Program-made: the position numbers and the translations under genes | In this document: piece after piece, positions 56,650 through 64,000 of the stretch | Numbering within the stretch: position 1 is the first letter of the stretch | Layout: each line of letters opens with the position of its first letter | NCBI RefSeq assembly: GCF_004522175.1 | Contig: NZ_SDEB01000012.1 | Location: 57,805 to 121,804, forward strand | DNA from: Paracoccus ravus | GTDB lineage: Bacteria > Pseudomonadota > Alphaproteobacteria > Rhodobacterales > Rhodobacteraceae | Direction of reading: 5' to 3' | Length of the DNA: 64,000 bases | Notes under the pieces: model-generated | Told to the model about the DNA's origin: nothing | The model's input: the letters and a program-made list of their open reading frames with translations, nothing else | Databases searched by the model: none

Positions 56650-57780
56650 ATGATTCGGACGCCGATGGACAGCGCAGAGGAGCAAAGGCCACCGCCGGAA
56701 CGCCGACCGGGCACCACCGTTCTGCGCATGCTCGTCGAGGCGCGCAGAAAGCTGAAAGAGCCGCAGGTTCAGGCCGAAATCGCCGCCGCCGTCGAGGAAG
56801 AGATCGACGCCGGACAGGCTGCGGGGCGCGCTCTGGGCCGGGCCGCCGATCGCCTGCACCGGCTCCCGGTCTTTATCGAGAGGGTAGATATCCAGCCCGC
56901 CTCACTCGCCGAAATCTCCGAAATCCTGCCAGAGCGCGCGCTTCTCGCCGTCATCGGGTTGCGCGACAGCTTCGGGGTCGTCGCCCTGTGCACCGCCACG
57001 ATGACCGCCCTGATCGAGATCCATGCCATTGGCCGGGTGACCTCGCGCCCGGTCCAGAACCGCGCGCCGACCCGGACCGATGCCGCCTTATGCGCCGAAT
57101 TCGTCAATGCCCTTCTGGTCGAACTGGGCCGCGAGATGCCGGCAGGCCATGATCTGCAGCGTGCCGGCGACTATCGCTATGTCTCCTATCTGAGCGATCC
57201 CCGGCCCCTGTCCCTGATGCTGGAAGATGTCGATTTATTGCGGGTTTCGGCCTCTTATCGCATCGGGTTGGGCGGCCAGCGCGAAGGGAAACTGATCCTG
57301 GTCGTTCCGGCGACTCATAGTGCGGTCATAGCGGCACAGCCCGCGCCGCCGGCGGCCCTGGAAGCCCCGCAAGAACCGGATGATGCGCCAGCGAAGCAGT
57401 CGCTGGAAAAAGCCGTGGATCAAGCCAGAATCCGCCTGAACGGCATCCTGTGCCGGCGCGCGTTGAGCCTTGCTTTCCTGCAAGAGATGTCGGTCGGCTC
57501 GATCATTCCCTTGACACCGAATGCGCTTGATAATGTCGCCTTGGAAACGGATCTGGGACAGGTGGTCGCACGCGGCCGACTGGGCGAAAATGAGGGTTTT
57601 CACGCCATCCGGCTGGCCGCGGCGTCCGCCCCCCGCATGGCGGGCGAGCTTGCCGAGATGCAGCCCTCGGCCCCGCCTTTGGCCGAGACGGATTTCCCCC
57701 CGGGGTCCGATCTGACCGAACCAGACCCGTTCCGGGCCGAGGTGGATGGCGATCCCGCAACGCAACGCGCGACCGGCTGA
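56650..57780 (+). CDS. Orphan FliM-like C-ring (SpoA domain) protein
   Basis: 376-aa protein. The C-terminal SpoA/FliN-like domain (about 255-323) has LNGILCRRALSLAFLQEMSVG, then IIPLT and a DLGQVVARGRLG strand. The central region (about 60-230) resembles the FliM middle domain (LVELGREMPAGHDL, DYRYVSYLSD). The N-terminal EIDQNE/CheY-binding motif is not seen. No other flagellar gene is nearby; it follows the CrbS-like gene by 52 nt, probably in the same unit. Start chosen at ATG 56650 (an ATG at 56665 is possible). Confidence 0.75.
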   Translation: MIRTPMDSAEEQRPPPERRPGTTVLRMLVEARRKLKEPQVQAEIAAAVEEEIDAGQAAGRALGRAADRLHRLPVFIERVDIQPASLAEISEILPERALLAVIGLRDSFGVVALCTATMTALIEIHAIGRVTSRPVQNRAPTRTDAALCAEFVNALLVELGREMPAGHDLQRAGDYRYVSYLSDPRPLSLMLEDVDLLRVSASYRIGLGGQREGKLILVVPATHSAVIAAQPAPPAALEAPQEPDDAPAKQSLEKAVDQARIRLNGILCRRALSLAFLQEMSVGSIIPLTPNALDNVALETDLGQVVARGRLGENEGFHAIRLAAASAPRMAGELAEMQPSAPPLAETDFPPGSDLTEPDPFRAEVDGDPATQRATG

Positions 57781-58285
57781 GGCGCGCTCCGCACTGCGGC
57801 CACCGTCCCCGACAGGAACAAAGTGCCAAGACGTGACCATTCGCCTCGTCCCTGGCCGAGACCGATACCCCCAAGATCCGCGCCTTATCGAAGCCGACCC
57901 GCTTCACGCAGAGGATGTCCAGCGCAAGACGCCCGACGCAAAACATCCTTCTTCCGCCGCGGCAATCGCGCTCCGCATGACGGGCCGGGCTGCCGAGATG
58001 CAGGCCGCCGCCCCGACCACGCGGAAGCCTCCGATCACCCGATCGGATCGCGCCCGGTGCCGTCTCGCGCAGAGGGGGATGATGCCCCCGCCGCAAGGCG
58101 CATGAGCGGATAAGTCCATTTCCTCGCAGCCGATAATCCGCCGCGCGCCGTGCGGAACGTGCGGAAAACTGGCCCCCCTCCCGGTGGACAAGCGGGGTGG
58201 ATGCAGATTCCCCTTGAAAATCCGGGCGTCCGGACGCATGTAGCTTGCGCCCGCTGCACCGCGGGTCACCCTTACAGGAGAGAAC
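57781..58285. other. Gene-free region between the FliM-like gene and infA
   Basis: 505 nt with no convincing gene on either strand. About 50 nt near 57960-58015 resemble part of the FliM-like gene end (57620-57675), sharing GCCGAGATGCAG and CCGCATG in register, so a decayed local duplication is possible. The right end holds the infA promoter. Confidence 0.4.
58214..58242 (+). promoter_or_regulatory. Putative infA promoter
   Basis: TTGAAA and CATGTA with 17-nt spacing, 44 nt upstream of the infA ATG. The -35 is good, the -10 weak. Confidence 0.5.
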
Positions 58286-58504
58286 ATGGCCAAGGAAGAA
58301 ATGCTCGAATTTCCCGGCGTCGTGAAGGAACTCCTGCCGAATGCGACATTCCGGGTCGAGCTTGAGAACGGCCATGAAATCATCGCACATATGGCAGGAA
58401 AGATGCGTAAAAACCGCATCCGAGTTCTGGCCGGCGACAAGGTACAGGTGGAAATGAACACCTATGACCTGACCAAGGGGCGGATCAACTATCGCTTCAA
58501 GTAA
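58286..58504 (+). CDS. infA: Translation initiation factor IF-1
   Basis: 72-aa S1-like OB-fold protein that binds the ribosomal A site during initiation. [20 protein letters not shown], then [13 protein letters not shown] and the C-terminal [10 protein letters not shown] are near-universal. ACAGGAGAG precedes the ATG. Heads a likely operon with maf, the RNase E/G-like gene and yacG. Confidence 0.98.
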   Translation: MAKEEMLEFPGVVKELLPNATFRVELENGHEIIAHMAGKMRKNRIRVLAGDKVQVEMNTYDLTKGRINYRFK

Positions 58505-58561
58505 GCCCTCTGCCTCATCTGCGGCCCAGCCGCAGATGCGGGCCAGCGCAGGCGTACAGAC

Positions 58562-59194
58562 ATGAATGACATCGCTTCCCCCCGCCCGGACAGTTTGCCC
58601 AGCGGGGATTTTCGCATCCGACCGCCGCTTGTCCTGGGTTCGGCAAGCCCGCGTCGGCTTGAATTGCTGGCCCAGATCGGGATCCGCCCGGACCGCATCG
58701 TTCCGGCGGATATCGACGAGACGCCGCGACGCCATGAGGATGCCCGCGCCTATACCAGCCGCGTCGCCCGGGAAAAGGCCGAGGCGCTGCTTGGACAGGT
58801 CGAGGGCGCAATCCTCTGCGCCGATACTTCGGTGACGGTCGGCCGCCGCATCCTGGGAAAACCCGAGGATGCCGATCAGGCCCGCGCCTTCCTGCGCCTC
58901 TTGTCGGGGCGGCGGCATCGGGTCCTGACCGCGGTGGCGCTGGCCCATGAAGGGCGGATCCGCGAGCGCCTCGTCGAGACGACGATCCGCCTGCGCCCGC
59001 TTTCGCCGGGCGAAATCGATGCCTATCTCGCTTCGGGCGAATGGCAAGGCAAGGCCGGGGCTTACGGGATCCAGGGCCGCGCCGGGGCCTTCGTGGCCTG
59101 GCTCCAGGGATCCTACAGCGCCGTTGTCGGCCTGCCGCTTGCTGAAACCGCAACATTGCTTGCTCATGCAGGAATCCGGGGGAATTCGGAATGA
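58562..59194 (+). CDS. Maf-like nucleotide pyrophosphatase
   Basis: 210-aa enzyme that hydrolyses non-canonical nucleoside triphosphates (dTTP/UTP-type activity in Maf). [14 protein letters not shown] and the [15 protein letters not shown] segment are the nucleotide- and metal-binding motifs. It overlaps the next gene by 4 nt (ATGA). The first 20 residues are an extra N-terminal stretch compared with most homologues. Confidence 0.93.
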   Translation: MNDIASPRPDSLPSGDFRIRPPLVLGSASPRRLELLAQIGIRPDRIVPADIDETPRRHEDARAYTSRVAREKAEALLGQVEGAILCADTSVTVGRRILGKPEDADQARAFLRLLSGRRHRVLTAVALAHEGRIRERLVETTIRLRPLSPGEIDAYLASGEWQGKAGAYGIQGRAGAFVAWLQGSYSAVVGLPLAETATLLAHAGIRGNSE

Positions 59195-60243
59195 AGGGAC
59201 GTCAGATCGTTCTGGGACAGGTCTTTGGTCGCGATGCCGCCGCTCTGATGCAGGATGGTCGGCTCGAGGACCTGATCATCGACGCGGGACATGTCACGCC
59301 TCTGCCCCCGGGGGCGATCTGCCGTGCCAGGGTGGACCGGCTCGTCAAGGGTCAGGGCGGTGTCTTCCTGAAGCTGCCCGAGGGCGCGCGCGGCTATCTG
59401 CGCGACCGTTCGGGCCTGCGCGAGGGTCAGTCGATTCTGGTGCAGGTGAATGGCAGCGCCGAAGAGGGCAAGGCGATCCCGGTGACCTCGCGGCTGAGTC
59501 TGCGCGGTCGCCATGTCATCGTGACCCCGGGCGTTCCGGGCGTGAACGTTTCCCGGCGCATCCGGGAGACCGAGACCCGCGAGGCCCTGGAAGCGATTGG
59601 GCAGGAGGCCCTTTCCGAGATCGACGCCGGAAATGGCCTGGTGTTCCGCAGTGTGTCCGCCTCTGCCGCCCTTGACGAGGTCGCTGACGAGTTGAACCAG
59701 CTTCTGCAACTATCGCGGGATCTTCTGGCGGATCGCGATGGGCCGCCGGAATTGCTGCTGGACGCGCCCGAGCCGGCCGAGATGGCTTGGCAGGACTGGG
59801 CCGAACCGGAACCGGATTCGATCGAAGACGGCGGCAATGCCTTTGACGACACGGGTGCGACCGAGGCCGTCGAAGCGCTTCTGTCTTCGCGCGTCGATCT
59901 TGGCGGGGGCGCTTGGGCCGAAATCGAGGCGCTGCGCGCATTGGTCGCAATCGACGTGAATACCGGGACGGATCACTCGCCGGCGGCGGGTCTTAAGGCC
60001 AATATCGCGCTGGCCCGAGACCTTGCGCGGCAATTGCGTCTGCGCGGCCTCGGCGGGCAGATCGTCGTGGACTTTGCCCCGATGCCCAAGAAGGACAGAG
60101 GAACGCTGGATCAGATCCTGAAGGCAGCGTTCAAATCCGAAGCCGCCGAGACGGTTTTGCTCGGCTGGACTGCCATGGGGCTCTATGAGATCAGTCGCAA
60201 GCGCGACCGGCTTGCGCTTCGCCGTCTGGCGGGACAGGCATGA
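59191..60243 (+). CDS. Ribonuclease E/G family protein, short form
   Basis: 350-aa RNase E/G-type protein, much shorter than RNase E (over 900) or RNase G (about 490). The N-terminal S1-like strand and the DNase-I-like subdomain with the metal-binding aspartates D255 (VAIDVNTG) and D294 ([13 protein letters not shown]) are present. The zinc-link CPxC motif and the small tetramerisation domain are missing. It is typical of the alphaproteobacterial maf-linked paralogue. Targets unknown. The zinc protein gene yacG overlaps its stop. Confidence 0.9.
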   Translation: MKGRQIVLGQVFGRDAAALMQDGRLEDLIIDAGHVTPLPPGAICRARVDRLVKGQGGVFLKLPEGARGYLRDRSGLREGQSILVQVNGSAEEGKAIPVTSRLSLRGRHVIVTPGVPGVNVSRRIRETETREALEAIGQEALSEIDAGNGLVFRSVSASAALDEVADELNQLLQLSRDLLADRDGPPELLLDAPEPAEMAWQDWAEPEPDSIEDGGNAFDDTGATEAVEALLSSRVDLGGGAWAEIEALRALVAIDVNTGTDHSPAAGLKANIALARDLARQLRLRGLGGQIVVDFAPMPKKDRGTLDQILKAAFKSEAAETVLLGWTAMGLYEISRKRDRLALRRLAGQA

Positions 60244-60392
60244 TGGCCTGCCCGATTTGCGGCAAGCCCGCGAGCGAGAAATACCGGCCCTTTTGCTCTC
60301 GTCGCTGCGCGGATGTGGACCTTGCTCGCTGGTTGCGGGGTGATTACCGCATCCCCGGTGAGCCGCTGGCGGAAAAAGATGAAGAACAGTGA
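60243..60392 (+). CDS. yacG: DNA gyrase inhibitor YacG
   Basis: 49-aa zinc-binding protein with C3-x2-C6-x11-C18-x3-C22, the YacG pattern that binds GyrB and blocks DNA binding. The ATG at 60243 overlaps the previous stop; an ATG at 60240 is equally possible. Fourth gene of the infA-maf-rnase-yacG series. Confidence 0.93.
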   Translation: MACPICGKPASEKYRPFCSRRCADVDLARWLRGDYRIPGEPLAEKDEEQ

Positions 60393-60484
60393 AATTTCCG
60401 CATTTTCGCTCTGGACACCGTCGCCGAGGTCGCCTACTTAGCCGCCTATCGAAAGCGAGACGCTAGAGAGCGAAACGCAGAGAT

Positions 60485-60560
60485 GCCCGGATAGCTCAGT
60501 TGGTAGAGCAGCGGATTGAAAATCCGCGTGTCGGTGGTTCGAATCCGCCTCCGGGCACCA
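60485..60560 (+). tRNA. tRNA-Phe (anticodon GAA)
   Basis: 76 nt with CCA: acceptor GCCCGGA/TCCGGGC, anticodon stem GCGGA/TCCGC with loop TTGAAAA, T-arm GGTGG/CCGCC. Marks the left edge of the accessory region. Confidence 0.97.
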
Positions 60561-60757
60561 CTTTCCATAAAAAAGTCGTGACAAATCAACCAAATCAGTG
60601 GGTGCTGCTGATTTCAGTCCACCCAATAGTCCACCTTTTTAGGTTTGCGTGACTATCTGCGCTCGCGGTTAGATCGGTCAGTTGATCAGTCGTAGGGCGC
60701 CAACGGGAAGCCGCCTCTGTAGTCGGCTCTGAAAAACCGCTTCAGGAGTTGATTTCA
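60561..60757. other. Gene-free junction after tRNA-Phe
   Basis: 197 nt without a gene. It contains a short direct repeat (AGTCCACCC and AGTCCACCT near 60616-60640). No integrase is present and no second copy of the tRNA 3' end was seen downstream, so an attachment site cannot be shown. Confidence 0.4.
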
Positions 60758-61579
60758 ATGCCGATACAAGAGTTTTTGTGTCGGATAATGGGACGGTTCT
60801 GGCAAATACAGGCCGAGCTTTCAAGTCTCGGCAACAGCTATCCCTACTTGCAGGAAGAAGGACGCACCGAGCTATTCTTCCGCTTCGATGCCGAGCGTCC
60901 GGTTGTTGGCGATCTGACCGGCGACGAGTTGGGCGAATGGTCCGACATGCGCGATCTGGGGCGCAAGGCCGAGGCGTGGTATCGCAAGAACCTTGTTGGC
61001 AAGACCGTGACCAATGCCGCGACCGGCTGGAAGATCGGCTTCAACAGAACAGGCGCACGGAAGATTGGCGGCCGAAAGGGCGAGGATCTGACCAGAATTG
61101 TGGTGGCGCTGGAAGAAATTCTAACCTCTGGAAATTTGATCGACAGCCAACCGGACATCATGGCCCGTTCCAATGTGCAGTCCGTCCACAGGATTGCGGC
61201 GCGGGTTATGCTGAATGGACAGCCCAAGGATGTTGTCGCCACCATTCGCCAGATGACTGACGGGACATTCCACTACGATCTATCGAAGGATACGGGCGAC
61301 GGGGCCAAGTTCAGCCGCAACTGCGATCGAGCAATGAAGGCAAGCCGCGGAAGCGATGCCCAAAGCCCCGTCAGCCTAAATCTAGACTTTGCGGACACGG
61401 ATTTCAACGGGGAGGCGATCCCTTCCGATCAAATCCGCAAGATTGCCGATGCTGCTGCGGCAGCCCTCAAGGCAGTCGGGCTCGGGCGCATCCGCGCGAA
61501 AGGCGCGCAACGCAGGCCCGGCGTCTCGGGCTCCTATCTGCGCGGCGTCTCATCGGCCTTCGAGATCGCCATCGGGTGA
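60758..61579 (+). pseudogene. Polyvalent-protein fragment A (LPD3-like domain)
   Basis: Open frame of 273 codons. TGDELGEWSDMRDLGRKAEAW is followed by an alpha/beta stretch resembling the large polyvalent protein domain LPD3: GKTVTNAATGWKIGFNRTGARKI, IVVALEEILTSGNLIDSQP, VMLNGQPKDVVATIRQMTDG. Such domains occur inside multi-thousand-residue proteins of phages and conjugative elements. AGGAG lies 10 nt before the ATG, yet a parallel frame (from 60778, SDNGTVLANTGRAFKSRQQL) looks like the true upstream part, implying a frameshift. The last nine codons already run into the antisense sucA piece, so the gene is truncated. Confidence 0.65.
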
Positions 61580-61738
61580 CGCAGCAGCGATTTCGGCGTC
61601 ATCAGGACCAGCGGCTTGCGGAACGGACGCTTCAGCTGACGGCGCAGGATGTGGAAGTAGTTCGCCGGCGTGGTGACGTTGGCGACGACCCAGTTGTCCT
61701 CGGCCGAGAGCTGCAGGAAGCGCTCGAGGCGGGCCGAA
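61549..61738 (-). pseudogene. sucA (2-oxoglutarate dehydrogenase E1) internal fragment
   Basis: On the minus strand about 63 codons read [40 protein letters not shown] and [20 protein letters not shown]. This is the highly conserved C-terminal region of the E1 subunit of 2-oxoglutarate dehydrogenase. Similarity stops sharply at both ends: before SARLE and after KADE. The fragment lies inside and antisense to the polyvalent-protein remnant and has no start, stop or catalytic context. It is therefore a displaced piece of a housekeeping gene. Confidence 0.85.
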
Positions 61739-62170
61739 ATCATCCATGCCCTGCGTGATCCGACCGCATGGGGCCGCAGGCATGGATTGTTCACGCCCGA
61801 GGAATGGCAAGCCCTGGTCAGGGCGGCGCGGGCCGACAAGTCCATCCATGACCGGGTGAAGGCCGCCTATAAAGACCTCGATACGCCCGGCCAATATGAG
61901 GAAATGGTGGCCGAGCTTTATGCCGATTGGTCGCAGCGGAACCGCGAGGCGAAAGGCCCGCTACAAGCCGCGTTCGAGAAGATCCGGCAGTTCTTCCGCG
62001 CCCTCTCTGCCGCTTTCCGCGGCGAAGGCTATCAGGACGCGGCGGAAATCATGGAACGCATCGCCTCGGGCGAAATCGGCGGCCGGGGCGGTCCTGACGG
62101 GCCGGGCGGCAATGGCTCGCGCGCCAAGGAACAGAGGGAAACAGGTCCGTTTGGGCCGATACTTCGGGGT
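61739..62170 (+). pseudogene. Polyvalent-protein fragment B
   Basis: Frame beginning [20 protein letters not shown] and continuing through helical segments ([57 protein letters not shown]) to IASGEIGGRGGPDGPGG. This helical block is typical of the region before C-terminal nuclease domains in phage/ICE polyvalent proteins. It starts directly at the sucA junction without a start codon, and the reading frame changes near 62165-62173. Confidence 0.65.
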
Positions 62171-62726
62171 ATGAAGGAGACTGGAAAGGCGCGGCACTGG
62201 CGCTTGAAGCCTTGCAGGATGGGGAGGCCCCCGGCGCTTTGCATCATTCTGATGTCGGGCCTATTGCCTTGGTTTGGGGAAAAAAGGCACCGGACATAGC
62301 GACGGATTCGGGCTTTCCAAACTGATTGCCTTTCACCCGGAAATGCTGGATGACCTGTAAGGCCGCATCGACTGGATGGAGGTCGAAAGCCGTAGCGAAA
62401 ATCGCATCAAATTGCGCGGTTTGACCGATGGTGTAGATATTCGCCTGACTTCGGACAACCAGCGGAAAGAATGGCTGCTTGGCGGATATGATCGAGAGGT
62501 GCCACGTCGCACGGAGGAGTCGACAGCCCGCCTCCGTGATTTGTGGGGTGATCGGGCTCTATCCTCCCGGCGTGGCGAGGACGATAATAGCACAAACGGC
62601 AGTGCCAGCATAGAACGCGACATGAGCGCCTATGCCAAGGCTATGTCGAGCGGCGCGGCGCGCGCCAAGGGCATGATCGGCCAGGTGAACTGGAAAGGGG
62701 AACGTAATGAGCCAGCTGCTTGTTAA
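62158..62726 (+). pseudogene. Polyvalent-protein fragment C, PBECR-like nuclease domain
   Basis: YEGDWKGAALALEALQDGEA, GALHHSDVGPIALVWGK, then KGTGHSDGFGLSKLIAFHPE, matching the phage Barnase-EndoU-ColicinE5/D-RelE-like (PBECR) nuclease pattern: G-A-x-H-x-x-x-x-G-x-I-x-L-V-W-G with a downstream H-P-E. The frame slips at a run of six A (62280-62285) and is cut by TAA at 62358-62360, where the family has Gln. The C-terminal part continues in frame as IDWMEVESRSENRIKL to 62726. The toxin-like domain is therefore not expressible as one protein. Confidence 0.7.
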
Positions 62727-63872
62727 GCGTAATGAACTTCACAAAACTTCACCACGAGAACGACCAGTGAGGGAAACAAGGCGGCCGGCGAGCTAATTTT
62801 CGGTCGGCGTTACAGGCTCGAGTTTACAAGACGGTGAACGCCGGAGGAACCGGAGGCTGGATCGGCGTGCGCGGCTTGTCTCAGCGCTGACTGTCTTTCC
62901 GATCCCTCCAAATTCACCTTGATGCGATGCTCGCCGTTTTCAAAGAAGCTGCGCACGGTGGCAAAAGTGCCTTCCATCGGACAGCTTGCCGTTCTCGCGG
63001 CGTGCCAGAACCGCGAACGGCGAAGGCACTGTCTTGCCCAGCGTGTTCGACATGTTGGCGAATGTCACCAAGTAAGAATGTCGCGCTGTCTGCCATTTAA
63101 GAATGGCGCGCCAGGGTGGACGATTACGCGTGGTGGACTCCGGCCCCGCGCCAACACCAACGTGAAGATCCGAGCCAGACGGCGCGAAATAATGGACCAG
63201 AAGCTTCTTCAGCGCCACGGCAATCGGCGCCATCACGCCGTCTCTCTTTCGGAAGTTACGCGCGAATCTGGCGGGGCTGAACTTAACTAAACTTAACCGG
63301 GCCAGACGCAATCAACCAGATTGTTCTACTATCGCTCGATGATGACTGTTGCCCGCAAAGCTGCAGATAATGCGCAGATCCGTACCAAATTAGGGCGGAC
63401 AAGAAGGCCGCAAAAGCGGCCTTCTGACCTCACTAACACAGGCTATTACTCATCTCCAAATTGGCTGCTGGTCAGTTTAGTTGCTGACGACTGCTACATA
63501 TAGCATTTACTGCTTCCCCATCTTCGGCCGAAAACCTGAGTAGTTAGGCCTCATCGCTTTTACGATGCACCTCCTTCGGCCTTCCAGCATGACACGTGCA
63601 GATTGCGGCCTTTCCGGTCGTTCAAGACAACGGTCCAACCCTTCTGCCCGCAAATGGCACAGACCGGCGGATAAGTCGGCAGGTGCGTGGTATCCTGTCC
63701 GACTTGGTTGGTGGAACTGAGCGGGGGTGCTGCGAGGTTATCAACCCAAGCGTCCGCCCCCCACCCGACAGAATGGTTGGGACCTTGTCGCCAAAGCTAT
63801 CCCCATCGCGCTTAGTAGAATCGTCGGTCGAACTGACGGACTGCCAATACTGACGAAACCCACGATATTCTT
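62727..63872. other. Unassigned accessory DNA
   Basis: About 1.1 kb, visibly lower in GC than the rest of the window, with no gene I can support. A 55-codon minus-strand frame from 62976 (MEGTFATVRSFFENGEHRIK) and a frame at 62940-63311 look like parts of one broken coding region, but I recognise no family. The rest has stops in all frames. Confidence 0.4.
63402..63425. repeat. 10-bp perfect inverted repeat
   Basis: AGAAGGCCGC, AAAA loop, GCGGCCTTCT. It could be a relic terminator; no T-run follows on either strand. Confidence 0.5.
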
Positions 63873-64000
63873 GCACTGGTAATCCTCCCCGTTTTAACGG
63901 GGCGCAGAAGTAGACCTCAGGCAGCCATTTTCAGTTTCTGGGCGGGTGTGATGCCGCCGATGCCCATGTTGGGGCGCTCGTTGTTGTAAGTCCATAGCCA
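63873..64000 (-). mobile_element. IS3-family insertion sequence, 3' end (cut by window)
   Basis: The transposase 3' end (63917-64000) is followed by a short non-coding tail containing an inverted repeat CCCCGTTTTAACGGGG. A plausible IS end near 63873 begins TGCACTGGTAATCC, in the TG...CA style of IS3 elements. The exact end is not proven because the other terminus is outside the window. Confidence 0.65.
63917..64000 (-). CDS. IS3-family transposase OrfB, C-terminal end (partial)
   Basis: The last 27 residues are WLWTYNNERPNMGIGGITPA then QKLKMAA, the standard end of the IS3 OrfB integrase core (Y-N-x-x-R-P-N-x-x-L/I-x-G-x-T-P). The rest, including the DDE residues, lies beyond the right edge of the window. 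Confidence 0.85.
   Translation of the reverse strand, partial: WLWTYNNERPNMGIGGITPAQKLKMAA

Noticed and set aside
57823..58113. Arg/Pro-rich frames between the FliM-like gene and infA
   Set aside because: Composition is that of GC-rich non-coding DNA; no ribosome site or similarity.
60561..60757. Integrase attachment site after tRNA-Phe
   Set aside because: No integrase and no second copy of the tRNA 3' end are visible in the window, so it cannot be claimed.
62940..63311. Minus-strand frame of 123 codons as a gene
   Set aside because: No recognisable domain, no good ribosome site, and a competing frame seems to hold the continuation; described only as unassigned DNA.

Overview
The window looks like a chromosomal stretch of an alphaproteobacterium of the Rhodobacteraceae, most likely Paracoccus or a close relative. 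The evidence is high GC, the gene order hemN-fnrP-usp-ccoNOQP-ccoGHIS, an FnrP-type regulator with cysteines at 14, 17, 25 and 113, the rpmF-plsX-fabH-ihfA-merR cluster, an NDUFS6-like zinc protein, and a SAM/SAH riboswitch before metK, an element described mainly from Rhodobacterales. No rRNA, CRISPR array or replication origin was seen.

Layout. 1-1.6 kb: 5'-truncated D,D-carboxypeptidase with a SPOR tail. 1.6-12.9 kb: microaerobic respiration, with cbb3 oxidase structural genes ccoNOQP, maturation genes ccoGHIS, a universal stress protein, the FNR-type regulator and hemN, tied together by two FNR boxes. 12.9-20 kb: CDF metal exporter, polA, zinc protein, an ABC ATPase without a permease, HIT protein and a GT14-type glycosyltransferase divergent from a sulfotransferase. 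21-24.8 kb: rpmF-plsX-fabH, a DksA-like protein, ihfA and a MerR regulator. 24.9-34 kb: tRNA-Pro, dCTP deaminase, scpAB, nagZ, a SPOR protein, argS and a cation/proton antiporter. 34-43.2 kb: RhlE-type helicase with a very long basic tail, lnt, riboswitch-metK, J-domain protein, bolA, glpX and recJ. 43.3-45.8 kb: two tandem tRNA-Glu genes with duplicated promoters, an MFS exporter, a DUF1489 protein and tRNA-Gly.

45.9-57.8 kb holds an RND efflux pair (no outer-membrane factor) followed by a tightly packed signalling block: NarX-like kinase, NarL-like regulator, XRE/DUF2083 regulator, small two-helix membrane protein, a CrbS-like transporter-kinase fusion and an orphan FliM-like C-ring protein. 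The XRE regulator carries a middle domain that aligns with the dimerisation/phosphotransfer (DHp) domain of the kinase three genes later, including the H-box His-Glu. This is the most unusual system in the window.

58.2-60.6 kb: infA-maf-rnase E/G-yacG, then tRNA-Phe. From tRNA-Phe to the right edge lies decayed accessory DNA: fragments of a phage/ICE-type polyvalent protein (LPD3-like domain, a helical segment and a PBECR-like nuclease domain) broken by frameshifts and a stop, an about 190-bp antisense piece of sucA embedded in it, about 1.2 kb of unassigned DNA, and the 3' end of an IS3-family transposase cut by the window edge.
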